A stretch of 17,086 nt of DNA from JBBIIC01 sp037446725 (GTDB taxonomy: Bacteria > Actinomycetota > Coriobacteriia > Anaerosomatales > SLCP01), in contig JBBIIC010000032.1 of assembly GCA_037446725.1 (NCBI GenBank), positions 1-17,086 on the forward strand. Reading direction: 5' to 3'. Made by a program: the position numbers and the translations under genes. Position 1 is the first letter of the stretch. Every line of letters starts with the position of its first letter. This document shows positions 1 to 6,892 of the stretch, in pieces. Below the pieces are notes generated by a model. It had not been told where the DNA came from and searched no databases. It saw only the letters and a list, made by a program, of their open reading frames with translations.

Positions 1-1265
1 CGATCCTCACCCAGCACTCTGCTCAGCACGGGGCGAAGCGCTCGTCTCACCGACGTATCCATACTCGCACGCCAGAGCCAGACCCGATCATCGAATCGGT
101 TCAGTCTCATTATGCGGCGTCGTGCGGGCGTGAGGACGGCCTCCCCGCGCTTCGAGAGGTGGCCAAGCGACTCCGCGTATACCAAGTCGGCAAACGCCTG
201 ATAGGAGTACCTGCCGGACGCGACGATATCCCGGTACGCCCTCTCCGTCATCGCCTCGCGCTCGGTGTCATCGCGCATGCGCTCGAGGACCTGGGGGAGG
301 TTGCTGAAGTCACGCTCGAGTCCCAGGTAGTGCAGTTCCGGTTTCAGAACTCCGGCGTAGTCCCCGACGACAAGGACCTGGCAGGTTCGCGTCATGACGG
401 CCTCGAGATGGCGAGGGCCGATCAGTCTGTATCCGAACTCGCCGTCCATGTGGGGGAAGCACGCGGCCTCGACTTCCTCGAAGGAAGGGGTTTCGTGCTC
501 TGAGACGTACCTCATCGAGCACTCTGCGATCGAACCGTCTCTGTCGAACACGCTCGATCCGCCCTCGACGCCGATCGTGTATTTGCAGCGCAGGAGGAAC
601 TCGAACCATCTGTCGCCCATGAGGGCGTCTTTGTAGCTGCTCGAGATGTCCGTTCGCAAACCGAACTCCGGGGCCCTAGCGGCGAAGACGCGTCCGATCT
701 CCGACTTCAGCTGCCCGTGCCGCCCGTAGAAGGCGTACGAATCCCATGCACGGTAGCCGACGTCGATGTCACGTCTGTGGTGGCGTCGTGCCAGTGCCGC
801 GATCCGCTTGACCGATCCTTCGTCGATGTATCCGGTCAGCACCGTGTGCAGTCTGGTCCGCGTGAAGTCGATGCCTTCGTAGATCTGGGGCCATTCGGAG
901 CGAGAAGCTGGCGTGAAGATGTGGGTGACGCCGAAATCGTTGACGATCTCGCAGAGAAAGTCGCTGTGGGCCTGCTCGTCGTGCGGAATCAGCACCTTGG
1001 TGCAGTCGAGGTCCTTGACGAAGCCGATACGTCTGACCATTGCCCTGAACGCCGGAGGATCCTGCCTGACAGCGAGGAACGTGTAGTGGAACACGACCAG
1101 GTCGGGCTGAAAGGACCGGATGTAGTGCGGCACATGGGGGCGCGCCGTGTTGAGATACAGACACTCGTGATCGGAGTACTTGGCGAAACTCGTTACGTGG
1201 CTTTCGTACGTTGCTCTCCATGCTCCGAGCGTGCCTCGATGGTAGATGATGAGCACTTTGGCCAA
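1..1265 (-). CDS. Glycosyltransferase (CgeB-like / group 1 C-terminal domain), 3' end cut by window edge
   Basis: I translated this frame by hand because it has no stop in the window: 421 residues from a TTG start at 1265-1263 to the left edge. It begins LAKVLIIYHRGTLGAW. The C-terminal half has the look of GT-B proteins of the Glyco_trans_1_2/CgeB kind: a GPRHLEAV stretch (residues 283-290), VLVVGDYAGVLKPELHYL (297-314), then FSNLPQVLERM and ERAYRDIVASGRYSY (341-355). In that group the region binds the nucleotide-sugar and ends in a 'repeated sweep' helix. Its role is probably sugar transfer in surface-glycan synthesis; donor and acceptor cannot be told. The start lies 8 bases after the epimerase stop (TAG, 1276-1274), so the two genes are probably cotranscribed and translationally coupled. 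The Shine-Dalgarno is weak, and a later ATG or GTG start is possible. The annotation as a glycosyltransferase is by motif recognition only. Confidence 0.8.
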   Translation of the reverse strand, partial: MAKVLIIYHRGTLGAWRATYESHVTSFAKYSDHECLYLNTARPHVPHYIRSFQPDLVVFHYTFLAVRQDPPAFRAMVRRIGFVKDLDCTKVLIPHDEQAHSDFLCEIVNDFGVTHIFTPASRSEWPQIYEGIDFTRTRLHTVLTGYIDEGSVKRIAALARRHHRRDIDVGYRAWDSYAFYGRHGQLKSEIGRVFAARAPEFGLRTDISSSYKDALMGDRWFEFLLRCKYTIGVEGGSSVFDRDGSIAECSMRYVSEHETPSFEEVEAACFPHMDGEFGYRLIGPRHLEAVMTRTCQVLVVGDYAGVLKPELHYLGLERDFSNLPQVLERMRDDTEREAMTERAYRDIVASGRYSYQAFADLVYAESLGHLSKRGEAVLTPARRRIMRLNRFDDRVWLWRASMDTSVRRALRPVLSRVLGED

Positions 1266-1273
1266 TGGAGCCC

Positions 1274-2224
1274 CTATGTCCCCGGATCAATGGTCCAGCG
1301 CGCTGCGGTCACGGGGTCGGTTGCCAGCCACTCAACGTACTGTGCCAGACCCGTGCGCAGCTCGACTGAAGGCGTGAAGCCGAAAGCCGCAGCGGCGTCG
1401 ATGGCGGCGAGGCTGTCGCGCACATCGCCTGGACGAGGTGCGGCGTGCACCACGCGCGCGTCGCGACCGGTGGTTTCCGCCATGATTCGGGCGAGTTCGT
1501 TGATGGAAACCCGTGATGCGCTTCCCAGATTGAAAGCGCCCGCCGCATCGGTCGAGATGCCGGCAAGGTAGTTCGCGCGCGCCACGTCCTTGACGTTGAC
1601 GAAGTCGCGGGTCTGCTCTCCATCGCCAAAGATCACGACGTCCTGGCCGCGAAGTATCCGCTCGGCGAAGATCGGGATCACGTTGCCGTATGCGTCATAG
1701 CGCTGCCGCACGCCGTATACATTGAAGTAGCGCAGGCAGACGTTCTGCATGCCGTAGAGCTTGTTGTACACGAGACACATCTTCTCGGCTGCCAGCTTGC
1801 TCGCGCCGTAGGGCGAGTCGGGGTCCTGTGGGTGGTCTTCAGCGATAGGCAGGGTCTTCAGCTCGCCGAAGATGCCCGCCGAGGACGAGAAGACCACACG
1901 GCCTATCCGGTGCTTTCGTGCAGCCTCGAGCACGCGAAGTGTCCCGATGACGTTGATCTCGGAGTCGCGAACCGGGTTGTCGATGGAGCGCGTGTTGCCC
2001 ACGCTTGCGGCCAGGTGGAAGATCACGTCGCAGTTGCGCGCTGCGTGCTCGACGATGCCCGACTCTGACACGTCGCCGCGCACGAACTCGGCGTCGTCGT
2101 GCAGGTTCTCCTCGTATCCGGAAGAGATGTCGTCCAAGACGACGACGTCGTTACCCTCGCTGACCAGCAGCTCCACCAGATTGCTCCCGATGAAGCCTGC
2201 GCCACCGGTCACAAGCGCTCGCAT
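1274..2224 (-). CDS. NAD-dependent epimerase/dehydratase (extended SDR, nucleotide-sugar, GalE-like)
   Basis: This 316-residue protein has the usual length of the UDP-sugar 4-epimerase/dehydratase family. The Rossmann motif TGGAGFIGS is at residues 6-14, and the acidic residues that bind the NAD ribose (VVLDD) end at 32. The catalytic YxxxK is YGASK, Y139 and K143, with a preceding serine in VFSSSAG (111-116). A RYFNVYGVRQ motif typical of sugar epimerases follows. It would interconvert or dehydrate a nucleotide-activated sugar in the cytoplasm, feeding the glycosyltransferases around it. The exact substrate cannot be inferred, so I give no symbol. The ATG start is well supported by a GGAGG seven bases upstream. 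It is the first gene of a leftward pair with the downstream glycosyltransferase and shares a divergent intergenic region with the GT-B gene at 2338. Confidence 0.93.
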   Translation of the reverse strand: MRALVTGGAGFIGSNLVELLVSEGNDVVVLDDISSGYEENLHDDAEFVRGDVSESGIVEHAARNCDVIFHLAASVGNTRSIDNPVRDSEINVIGTLRVLEAARKHRIGRVVFSSSAGIFGELKTLPIAEDHPQDPDSPYGASKLAAEKMCLVYNKLYGMQNVCLRYFNVYGVRQRYDAYGNVIPIFAERILRGQDVVIFGDGEQTRDFVNVKDVARANYLAGISTDAAGAFNLGSASRVSINELARIMAETTGRDARVVHAAPRPGDVRDSLAAIDAAAAFGFTPSVELRTGLAQYVEWLATDPVTAARWTIDPGT

Positions 2225-2337
2225 GTGCAGTCCTCCGTGGTCGGTTGCACTCTCGCACGTTACTTTATGCTATCTGTGTCCAGACCGCAGGTTGGTGCGG
2301 AAGGTAGCGTTCCCGACACGAGGGTTCCGCGAGATCG
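2225..2337. promoter_or_regulatory. Divergent intergenic region with AT-rich core (likely bidirectional promoter)
   Basis: These 113 bases separate two divergently transcribed genes, so both promoters should be here. The middle (about 2259-2276) is distinctly AT-rich for this genome. It contains TATGCT at 2266-2271 for the plus strand, preceded by a TTGCAC at 2245-2250 with a short 15-base spacer. It also contains TAAAGT-like bases for the minus strand. None of these is a perfect consensus, so the exact sites are inference. Confidence 0.4.
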
Positions 2338-3519
2338 ATGAAGGTGCTCATTATCCCGAGCTGGTATCCGGACGCCGGCAACCCAACCGCGGGCATCTTC
2401 GTCGCGCAGCAGGCCCGTGCGCTCGTGCGGCAAGGCGTGGAAGTCGCGGTCCTCTTTCCTTCCGAGCACTTCGAGGGGGAACGTCCGTCAGCCAGTCTCG
2501 AGGACGGTATCCTGACCGTCCGCACCGGGCGGAGGCCCTTGCGATCTTCAGGCATGACCGCAAGACGACTCGGCACGGCCTGGAGACTCGTCTCGGTGCG
2601 CCTGCCCGCCTACAGGCGCCGAGTGATTGATGCGCTTCAGCTGCTCACGGCTCGCGGTTTCACGCCCGACGTGATCCACGTCCATGCCCTATGGCCTGCG
2701 GGCGCGGCCGCCGTGGTGGCCGGCGAGAAGATGGGCGTGCCGATCGTGGTGACCGAGCACTCCGAGGAGTACTCGCGTAACACCGAGCGTCTGCTGGTGA
2801 GGACGCCCGGCGTGCTCCCGTTGGTGTTGCGCCCTCTTGCCCGACGTGCGGCGGCATATGTGGCCGTCAGCTCCGAGCTGGCCGCGCGCCTGCGCGAGCT
2901 GCGGATCGCGGGCGCCGTCGAGGTCATCCCCAACGTCGTGCCCGAGCGCTGCACGGTCATGCCGGTGCAGGACCGGCCTCCCTATCGTATCCTGCATGTT
3001 TCTCAGCTCGGGCCGGCCAAGAACATTCCGCTCCTGTTGAGGGCCACGGCGGAACTGCGTCGACGGAGGGATGACTTCGTGCTAGACATCGTCGGGGAGT
3101 CGGAGTTCCGAAAGGACGCCGAGCGGCTCGCGGATGAGCTCGGCCTAACCGGGGGTACAGTTCGGTTCCTGGGCCGGCTCGCTCCGGCGGGCGTACAGAA
3201 CGCGCTCGACGAGAGCGCCTTCGCGGTGCTCTCGAGTCTGCATGAGAACTCCTCGGTGTTCGCCGCGGAGGCCCTCATGGCCGGCAGGCCGCTCCTCACA
3301 ACCGACTGCGGCGGTCACGTTGAGTACCTGGACGATTCCCTCGGTCGTGTCGTGGCCAACAACGACGCAGGGGCGCTGGTCGAAGGGCTCGACTACATGC
3401 TGGATCACTTCAGGGAGTTCGAGCCATCGTGCCTGAACGCGTTCGCGCGTGCTCACTTCTCGGAACAGGCGGTGTGTTCACAGCTGCTGCGCGTCTACCG
3501 GGAGGTGCTCGGTGGCTAG
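2338..3519 (+). CDS. GT-B glycosyltransferase, family 4-like (group 1)
   Basis: A 393-residue GT-B enzyme. The N-terminus MKVLIIPSWYPDAGNPTAGIF is typical of GT4 proteins that bind the acceptor with the N-terminal Rossmann domain. VIHVHALWPAG (residues 112-122) and TEHSEEYS (139-146) are common in the family. The C-terminal domain starts at RILHVSQLGPAKNI (217-230). The EX7E motif, which contacts the donor sugar nucleotide, is E303 and E311 in HENSSVFAAEAL, followed by a GRPLLTTDCGG loop. It probably adds one sugar to a lipid-linked surface glycan at the cytoplasmic membrane face. It has no signal peptide or membrane segment. The RBS before the ATG is weak. Its stop is only 37 bases from the convergent GT2 stop, with no strong terminator visible. 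The sugar specificity is unknown. Confidence 0.92.
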   Translation: MKVLIIPSWYPDAGNPTAGIFVAQQARALVRQGVEVAVLFPSEHFEGERPSASLEDGILTVRTGRRPLRSSGMTARRLGTAWRLVSVRLPAYRRRVIDALQLLTARGFTPDVIHVHALWPAGAAAVVAGEKMGVPIVVTEHSEEYSRNTERLLVRTPGVLPLVLRPLARRAAAYVAVSSELAARLRELRIAGAVEVIPNVVPERCTVMPVQDRPPYRILHVSQLGPAKNIPLLLRATAELRRRRDDFVLDIVGESEFRKDAERLADELGLTGGTVRFLGRLAPAGVQNALDESAFAVLSSLHENSSVFAAEALMAGRPLLTTDCGGHVEYLDDSLGRVVANNDAGALVEGLDYMLDHFREFEPSCLNAFARAHFSEQAVCSQLLRVYREVLGG

Positions 3520-3556
3520 CGTCTGTTCGCGGAATGCGACAGTGGCCGTCCGGTGC

Positions 3557-4531
3557 TCACCGTTGTCTCTTCGTCCTCGCAGCCCGAGTGGCTACTGCGC
3601 GGCGCAGGTCGGTGATCAGCGAGGACTGCTGAATCATCACGATGACTCGCCAGGCATGCCTCGGCCCCAGTAGTCTTGCCAGAATCCGACGTACGAGACG
3701 CGCCTGCCGCGTCATGGCTGTCTCGACGTCGACGCGTTGAAGGCTGAACTTGTTTCCAGCAATGGCGGCGACGACGGCTTTCGTTTCGTTCTCGCCTAGG
3801 GCCTCTGTCGCAAGCAAGTGCTCATACACCTCGATGTTTGACTCATACAACCGTGCAAGCCCGGCGCTCTTCTGGAACTCCGAAATTCGGTGCACAGACA
3901 GGACATGGGGAGTGTATGTGTGGCGTGCGCCCCTCGCCATCAGCCTGAGCCAGAGGTCGTAGTCCTCGCCGTAAACGCCGAGTCGATGGCCTCCGACTAG
4001 CTCGTACGCTGCGCGCCTGAAGACGACCCCTACGCTGTAGAAGCTAGCCGCGATCACCTGCTCGAGGCTGAGACTCCGCTCGTGGCTCCACTCAGGCTGC
4101 GTGTAGACAGCGCGACGGATTCCCGTTCCCTCATACAAGTACTCGCCGTTGCTGGAGAAGATATCGCAGCGCGGATTCGCGCGGATGAATTCATCCATAA
4201 GGCGCAGATGTGCGGGCAACAGGAGGTCATCTGCCGAACAGATGCAGAGCAGGCTTGCCGTCGCCTCGCGAATGCCGGCCCGGTAGGCGCCTGCGGTTCC
4301 GGTGTTCTCCTGCCGTACAAGCACGAAGCGCTCGTCCCGATCCCTGTAGCCCTGCACGATCTCTGCAGTGTCATCGGTCGAGCCGTCATCGACGACTACG
4401 CACTGCCAATGCGGGAACTGCTGCATGAGGATACTATCGAGCGTCTCTCGTATTGTTCGCCTGGCGTTGTATGCAGGCACGATGACCGAAATCAGGGGCT
4501 CGGAGCCCCCACAATGCCCCGTGCGTCTCAT
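3557..4531 (-). CDS. GT2 (GT-A) glycosyltransferase
   Basis: A 324-residue family 2 glycosyltransferase. SVIVPAYNARRTIRETLDSI (residues 15-34) begins the GT-A nucleotide-binding fold. VVVDDGSTDDT supplies the uracil/ribose-binding acidic residues (D48, D49). CSADDLLLP at 98-106 is the metal-binding DxD position, and GEDYDLWLRLMARG is the acceptor-side ED(Y/x)W-type motif. It is a clear paralogue of the protein at 4874-5704: both have SADDLLLP, an EDYxxWL block, VHRxSxxQKSA and a final LLGPR. The start is uncertain. The ATG has no good Shine-Dalgarno, and a GAGGAG sits about 19 bases upstream, six bases before an in-frame CTG. Its third codon positions use more A/T than the paralogue does, suggesting separate acquisition or different age. 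It is convergent with the GT-B gene ending at 3519. Confidence 0.92.
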   Translation of the reverse strand: MRRTGHCGGSEPLISVIVPAYNARRTIRETLDSILMQQFPHWQCVVVDDGSTDDTAEIVQGYRDRDERFVLVRQENTGTAGAYRAGIREATASLLCICSADDLLLPAHLRLMDEFIRANPRCDIFSSNGEYLYEGTGIRRAVYTQPEWSHERSLSLEQVIAASFYSVGVVFRRAAYELVGGHRLGVYGEDYDLWLRLMARGARHTYTPHVLSVHRISEFQKSAGLARLYESNIEVYEHLLATEALGENETKAVVAAIAGNKFSLQRVDVETAMTRQARLVRRILARLLGPRHAWRVIVMIQQSSLITDLRRAVATRAARTKRQR

Positions 4532-4687
4532 CTCTGAACTCAGTGTCCGCTCCTCGGATACGGATTGCTTTGACTGCGATCAGGCGCCGCCGATCCAGTG
4601 GGCAGCACTTCACGATCTCCACGATCACGGCCGGACGCGCTTCCGCGGCGCGCCGGGGCGATGGTAACGTCCGGTGCCAGCCCAGCG

Positions 4688-4704
4688 GAACGTCAGCGAC
4701 GTTC
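4688..4704. promoter_or_regulatory. Perfect inverted repeat GAACGTC-AGC-GACGTTC
   Basis: Seven-base arms with a three-base spacer, placed in the intergenic region between the divergent GT2 genes, about 68 bases upstream of the TATAAT. The symmetry and position fit a regulator operator or a short hairpin. There is no T-run, so a terminator is unlikely. The binding protein is unknown. Confidence 0.4.
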
Positions 4705-4771
4705 ATTCCTCGTCTTGGGTCCCTGAATCGTGCGCTCGACCGCGGTATCCGCGAACATCGCTTTGTCCCGA

Positions 4772-4777
4772 TATAAT
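4772..4777 (+). promoter_or_regulatory. Candidate -10 box (TATAAT) for the downstream GT2 gene
   Basis: A consensus TATAAT in otherwise GC-rich sequence, 96 bases before the ATG at 4874. No recognisable -35 is present 16-18 bases upstream. It may depend on an activator or an alternative sigma factor, or it may be chance. Confidence 0.4.
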
Positions 4778-4873
4778 GCCGCAGCCGACGAGGCCAAAGG
4801 TATCATGTTGGGCGGATGCGGGCACGGCGGCCGCATCATCGCAGCCGGCGCACGCCTGACGGATTGAGGGTGC

Positions 4874-5704
4874 ATGCCCCGCTTCTCCATTCTCATCCCC
4901 GCCTACAACGCCGAGTCGACCCTCGCGGAGACCGTGGCGTCTGTCCGTGCGCAGACCTTCTCCGACTGGGAGCTCGTCATCGTCGACGACGGCTCGACGG
5001 ACGGCACTCGCGCTCTTGCCGAACGCCTCGCCGCGACCGATCACCGCATCCGCGTGATCTTGCAGGCGAACCGCGGCACCGGCGGTGCGTACAACACCGC
5101 TGTGCGTGAGGCGCGCGCCGACCTGCTCGTCATGCTCTCCGCCGACGACTTACTGCTGCCCGAGCATCTGGCCAGTATCGACCGCTTCATCTCGGCGAAC
5201 CCCGATGCCGCGGTCTTCACCTCGGACGGCTACTTCGAGTACGAGGACGGCACGCGCGCGCCGCAGGACCTCAACGAGGGGTGGCGCGGCTCGTCGGAGT
5301 GCGGGCTCGTCGATCTGCTGGAGGCATGCTTCTTCGGCATCGGCGCGGTGTTTCGCCGCGAGGTCTTCGACGGGGTCGGCGGCTTCAGGGAAGACCTCTA
5401 CGCCGAGGACTACCTCTTCTGGCTGCTCGCGCTCGCGCGCGGGTATCGCCACCGCTACCTCGACGTGCCGCTCGCGGTGCATCGGCGCTCCTCGGTGCAG
5501 AAGTCGGCGGATGCCCTGCGTGTGCGGCAAGCCGACGTGCGGACGATACAGGAGCTCATCGCCTCCGGTCTGCTGTCAGCGGAGGAGCTCGAGGCGGCCC
5601 GTCGCGCGGTGGCCCGTCACGAGCGAAACATCCGCGTCCGTAGGCTCCTCGGCCCGCGCCTGAGCGCGTGGCTGATCGACGGCACGCGGGGGCTGCGACG
5701 GTAG
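4874..5704 (+). CDS. GT2 (GT-A) glycosyltransferase, paralogue of 3557-4531
   Basis: A 276-residue family 2 glycosyltransferase with no membrane segment. FSILIPAYNAESTLAETV (residues 4-21) opens the GT-A fold. VIVDDGSTDGT carries D38 and D39, and LSADDLLLPEHL at 88-99 is the DxD region. FRREVFDGVGGFREDLYAEDY is the typical acceptor-side block, with the likely catalytic base in the ED pair. The ATG is preceded by GAGGG seven to ten bases upstream, so the start is good. It uses strongly G/C-ending codons, unlike its divergent paralogue. The role is inferred to be transfer of a sugar to a growing surface glycan; substrates are unknown. Downstream, 55 bases of non-coding sequence lead into the assembly gap, so any cotranscribed gene is lost. 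Confidence 0.93.
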   Translation: MPRFSILIPAYNAESTLAETVASVRAQTFSDWELVIVDDGSTDGTRALAERLAATDHRIRVILQANRGTGGAYNTAVREARADLLVMLSADDLLLPEHLASIDRFISANPDAAVFTSDGYFEYEDGTRAPQDLNEGWRGSSECGLVDLLEACFFGIGAVFRREVFDGVGGFREDLYAEDYLFWLLALARGYRHRYLDVPLAVHRRSSVQKSADALRVRQADVRTIQELIASGLLSAEELEAARRAVARHERNIRVRRLLGPRLSAWLIDGTRGLRR

Positions 5705-5759
5705 TCGCCATCGGGTCTCGGCCTGTCTGGAGCACGAGCCGTGTCAGTTCAGACTTCGG

Positions 5760-5859
5760 NNNNNNNNNNNNNNNNNNNNNNNNNNNNNNNNNNNNNNNNN
5801 NNNNNNNNNNNNNNNNNNNNNNNNNNNNNNNNNNNNNNNNNNNNNNNNNNNNNNNNNNN
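5760..5859. other. Assembly gap of exactly 100 N
   Basis: The run of 100 undetermined bases is the conventional placeholder for a scaffold join of unknown true length. It removes the 5' part of the HigB-like gene, its promoter, and possibly further genes between the GT2 gene and the toxin-antitoxin block. Confidence 0.97.
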
Positions 5860-6020
5860 CGCGGCTGGAGGACCTGAGGCAGCCCCCGAGCAATAGGCTC
5901 CATGGACTCGAGGGTAACTGGAAAGGGCAGTACTCGATCTCAATCAACGACCAATGGCGCATCTGCTTCGCGTTCAGAGATGGGGATGCGTACGACGTGG
6001 AGATCTGTGACTACCACTGA
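5860..6020 (+). CDS. higB: HigB-family (RelE-like) toxin, 5' end missing in gap
   Basis: The sequence right of the gap opens in a frame (codons in phase with 5862) reading RLEDLRQPPSNRLHGLEGNW, then GQYSISINDQWRICFAF and DAYDVEICDYH before TGA at 6018-6020. Roughly the last 52 residues of a ~90-95-residue HigB-type toxin are present. The NRLHGLEG-x-W-x-G-x-YSI-x-IN-x-QWRI-x-F series and the terminal V-x-I-x-DYH are characteristic of the HigB/RelE-StbE plasmid-killer family. Members are ribosome-dependent mRNA interferases. The antitoxin gene follows 13 bases later, in the toxin-first order that is normal for higBA. The missing N-terminus is an assembly problem, not evidence of a pseudogene. 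Whether the intact gene encodes an active toxin cannot be judged. Confidence 0.85.
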
Positions 6021-6033
6021 GAGTGGGTGCGGC

Positions 6034-6348
6034 GTGTCGATTCCAAACACACAGGCGCGCAGGGTACGCCCCATTCACCCCGGGGAGATGCTGCGCGAGG
6101 ACTTCATGCCCGACTTCGGGCTGACCGTAGCCGCTCTTGCCGAAGCACTCGGCGTGTCGCGTCAGACGGTGAATGAGTTGGTCCGGGAGCGCCGCGCATT
6201 GAGCGCCGACATGGCATTGAGACTCTCGATGCTCTTCGGCAACTCCGCGGACTTCTGGCTCAACGCGCAGCGCGCGGTCGATCTGTGGGATGCGGCGCAG
6301 GAACTTGAGCGCAAGGGCACGCGCATCGAGCCCCTCGGCGTCGCCTGA
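6034..6348 (+). CDS. higA: HigA-family HTH antitoxin
   Basis: From the GTG at 6034 the protein is 104 residues, the normal HigA length. The open frame extends further upstream, but that part overlaps the toxin gene and has no family resemblance. PIHPGEMLREDFMPDFGLT (residues 13-31) is the HigA signature. An XRE-type helix-turn-helix follows (about 32-56, ALAEALGVSRQTVNELVRER), then LSADMALRLSMLFGNSADFW. HigA neutralises HigB by direct binding and represses the operon through the HTH. The gene pair is 13 bases apart and cotranscribed. The promoter lies in or beyond the gap. The Shine-Dalgarno is weak (GAGTGGG), consistent with translation coupled to higB. Five bases after the TGA begins the 18-bp repeat shared with the ABC gene 3' end. 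Confidence 0.92.
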   Translation: MSIPNTQARRVRPIHPGEMLREDFMPDFGLTVAALAEALGVSRQTVNELVRERRALSADMALRLSMLFGNSADFWLNAQRAVDLWDAAQELERKGTRIEPLGVA

Positions 6349-6352
6349 TCTC

Positions 6353-6370
6353 TACGCCAGCAGCTGCGTC
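6353..6370. repeat. 18-bp direct repeat, copy 1 (duplicate of ABC gene 3' end)
   Basis: TACGCCAGCAGCTGCGTC is identical to 8156-8173, which is the 3' end of the ABC exporter frame (complement of codons T-Q-L-L-A plus the first two bases of the stop). Weaker similarity extends leftwards over the stop codon TGA and rightwards as TCGA. It flanks, with copy 2, an 1,803-bp segment holding two small gene modules. Confidence 0.85.
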
Positions 6371-6372
6371 CT

Positions 6373-6439
6373 TCGACGGGAACCATCGGTCACACGACGG
6401 TAAGAGCCGGTTACGCACGCAAGGATATCCTTCCGTCGA
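6373..6439. repeat. Inverted repeat TCGACGG/CCGTCGA with an internal 12-bp palindrome
   Basis: Arms at 6373-6379 and 6433-6439 are perfect complements. A perfect palindrome, AAGGATATCCTT, at 6421-6432 abuts the right arm. The structure begins two bases after the 18-bp direct repeat. It could be part of a recombination site, an operator or a hairpin; the sequence does not decide. It lacks the RYYYAAC/GTTRRRY core sites of integron attC elements. Confidence 0.45.
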
Positions 6440-6469
6440 GCAGTGAGTCAGTCGGGAGGGGGACGATGA

Positions 6470-6488
6470 TGCTGTGCGGTGTACAGCA
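6470..6488. promoter_or_regulatory. Inverted repeat TGCTGT-N7-ACAGCA upstream of the toxin gene (candidate operator)
   Basis: Six-base perfect arms lie 45 bases before the toxin GTG. A second symmetry, GTGTAC at 6479-6484 with GTACAC at 6511-6516, overlaps it and includes a possible -10, TACACT (6512-6517). Type II antitoxins with an HTH usually bind such palindromes over their own promoter. The link to the HTH protein at 6889 is inference. Confidence 0.4.
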
Positions 6489-6532
6489 CCTCCAGTGCGC
6501 ATCATTTATGGTACACTCCGTGATGAGCTCCC

Positions 6533-6892
6533 GTGGATGATCCCGGAGGGAATCAGCCGGTCCTCACGGTCGTCTTCTATCGGACTTCTGTGGGAAACCA
6601 GCCAGTGCGTGAGTGGCTTCTCGGCTTGGGCCGCGATGATCGGCGGACCGTCGGCTACGACATCAAGACCGCCCAGTATGGATGGCCGCTCGGAATGCCA
6701 CTCATTCGCAAGCTCGAGCCGGGATTGTGGGAAGTCAGGTCACATGTCGCCGACGGGATTGCACGGGTGATATTCACCGTCGACGACGGTCTCATGGTGC
6801 TACTGCACGGCTTCACGAAGAAGGGGCAGAAGACCCCGCCAGCGGATCTGACGGTGGCGCGGAGTAGACTCTCGAACCTGCGAAACGGGTGA
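6533..6892 (+). CDS. RelE/ParE-superfamily toxin, phage-derived Gp49-like / HigB type
   Basis: A 119-residue protein from a GTG start. VVFYRTSVGNQPVREWLLGL (residues 13-32) is the hallmark opening of the Gp49-like (PF05973-type) toxin family. It continues with an IRKLEPGLWEVRSH block (58-71) and IARVIFTVDDGLMVLLHGFTKK (76-97), the core strands of the RelE fold. KGQKTP precedes the C-terminal helix. Such proteins cleave mRNA at the ribosome when not bound by their antitoxin. The stop overlaps the start of the HTH gene by four bases (GTGA), the standard toxin-first layout. The first ten residues are weakly supported; the region matching the family begins around residue 11. A candidate operator and promoter lie just upstream. 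Activity is not tested by anything seen here. Confidence 0.9.
   Translation: MDDPGGNQPVLTVVFYRTSVGNQPVREWLLGLGRDDRRTVGYDIKTAQYGWPLGMPLIRKLEPGLWEVRSHVADGIARVIFTVDDGLMVLLHGFTKKGQKTPPADLTVARSRLSNLRNG

Larger units (their letters stand above)
4532..4873. other. 342-base divergent intergenic region between two GT2 paralogues
   Basis: I see no convincing gene here; the open frames lack family features. It should contain promoters for both flanking genes. A perfect TATAAT at 4772-4777 points toward the plus-strand gene but has no good -35 at normal spacing. A perfect 7-bp inverted repeat at 4688-4704 is listed separately. A TTGACT lies at 4571-4576 on the plus strand without a paired -10. Confidence 0.5.

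Noticed and set aside
717..1571. 284-codon open frame on the plus strand
   Set aside because: It lies opposite the glycosyltransferase and epimerase genes, crosses their boundary and shows no domain pattern. It is an antisense shadow of GC-rich coding DNA.
3551..3562. CGGTG-CT-CACCG hairpin as terminator between convergent genes
   Set aside because: The arms are only five bases, with a two-base loop too small for a stable hairpin, and it overlaps the GT2 stop codon with no T-run.
5705..5759. Possible fourth copy of the ABC-end element after the GT2 stop
   Set aside because: Only two separated 5-6-base matches (GTCTCG and CGCCA) are present, and an internal deletion would be needed. This is not distinguishable from chance next to the gap.
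6353..6440. Integron attC site between the toxin-antitoxin modules
   Set aside because: I found no RYYYAAC/GTTRRRY core pairs and no integron integrase; the repeat instead matches the end of a neighbouring protein gene.
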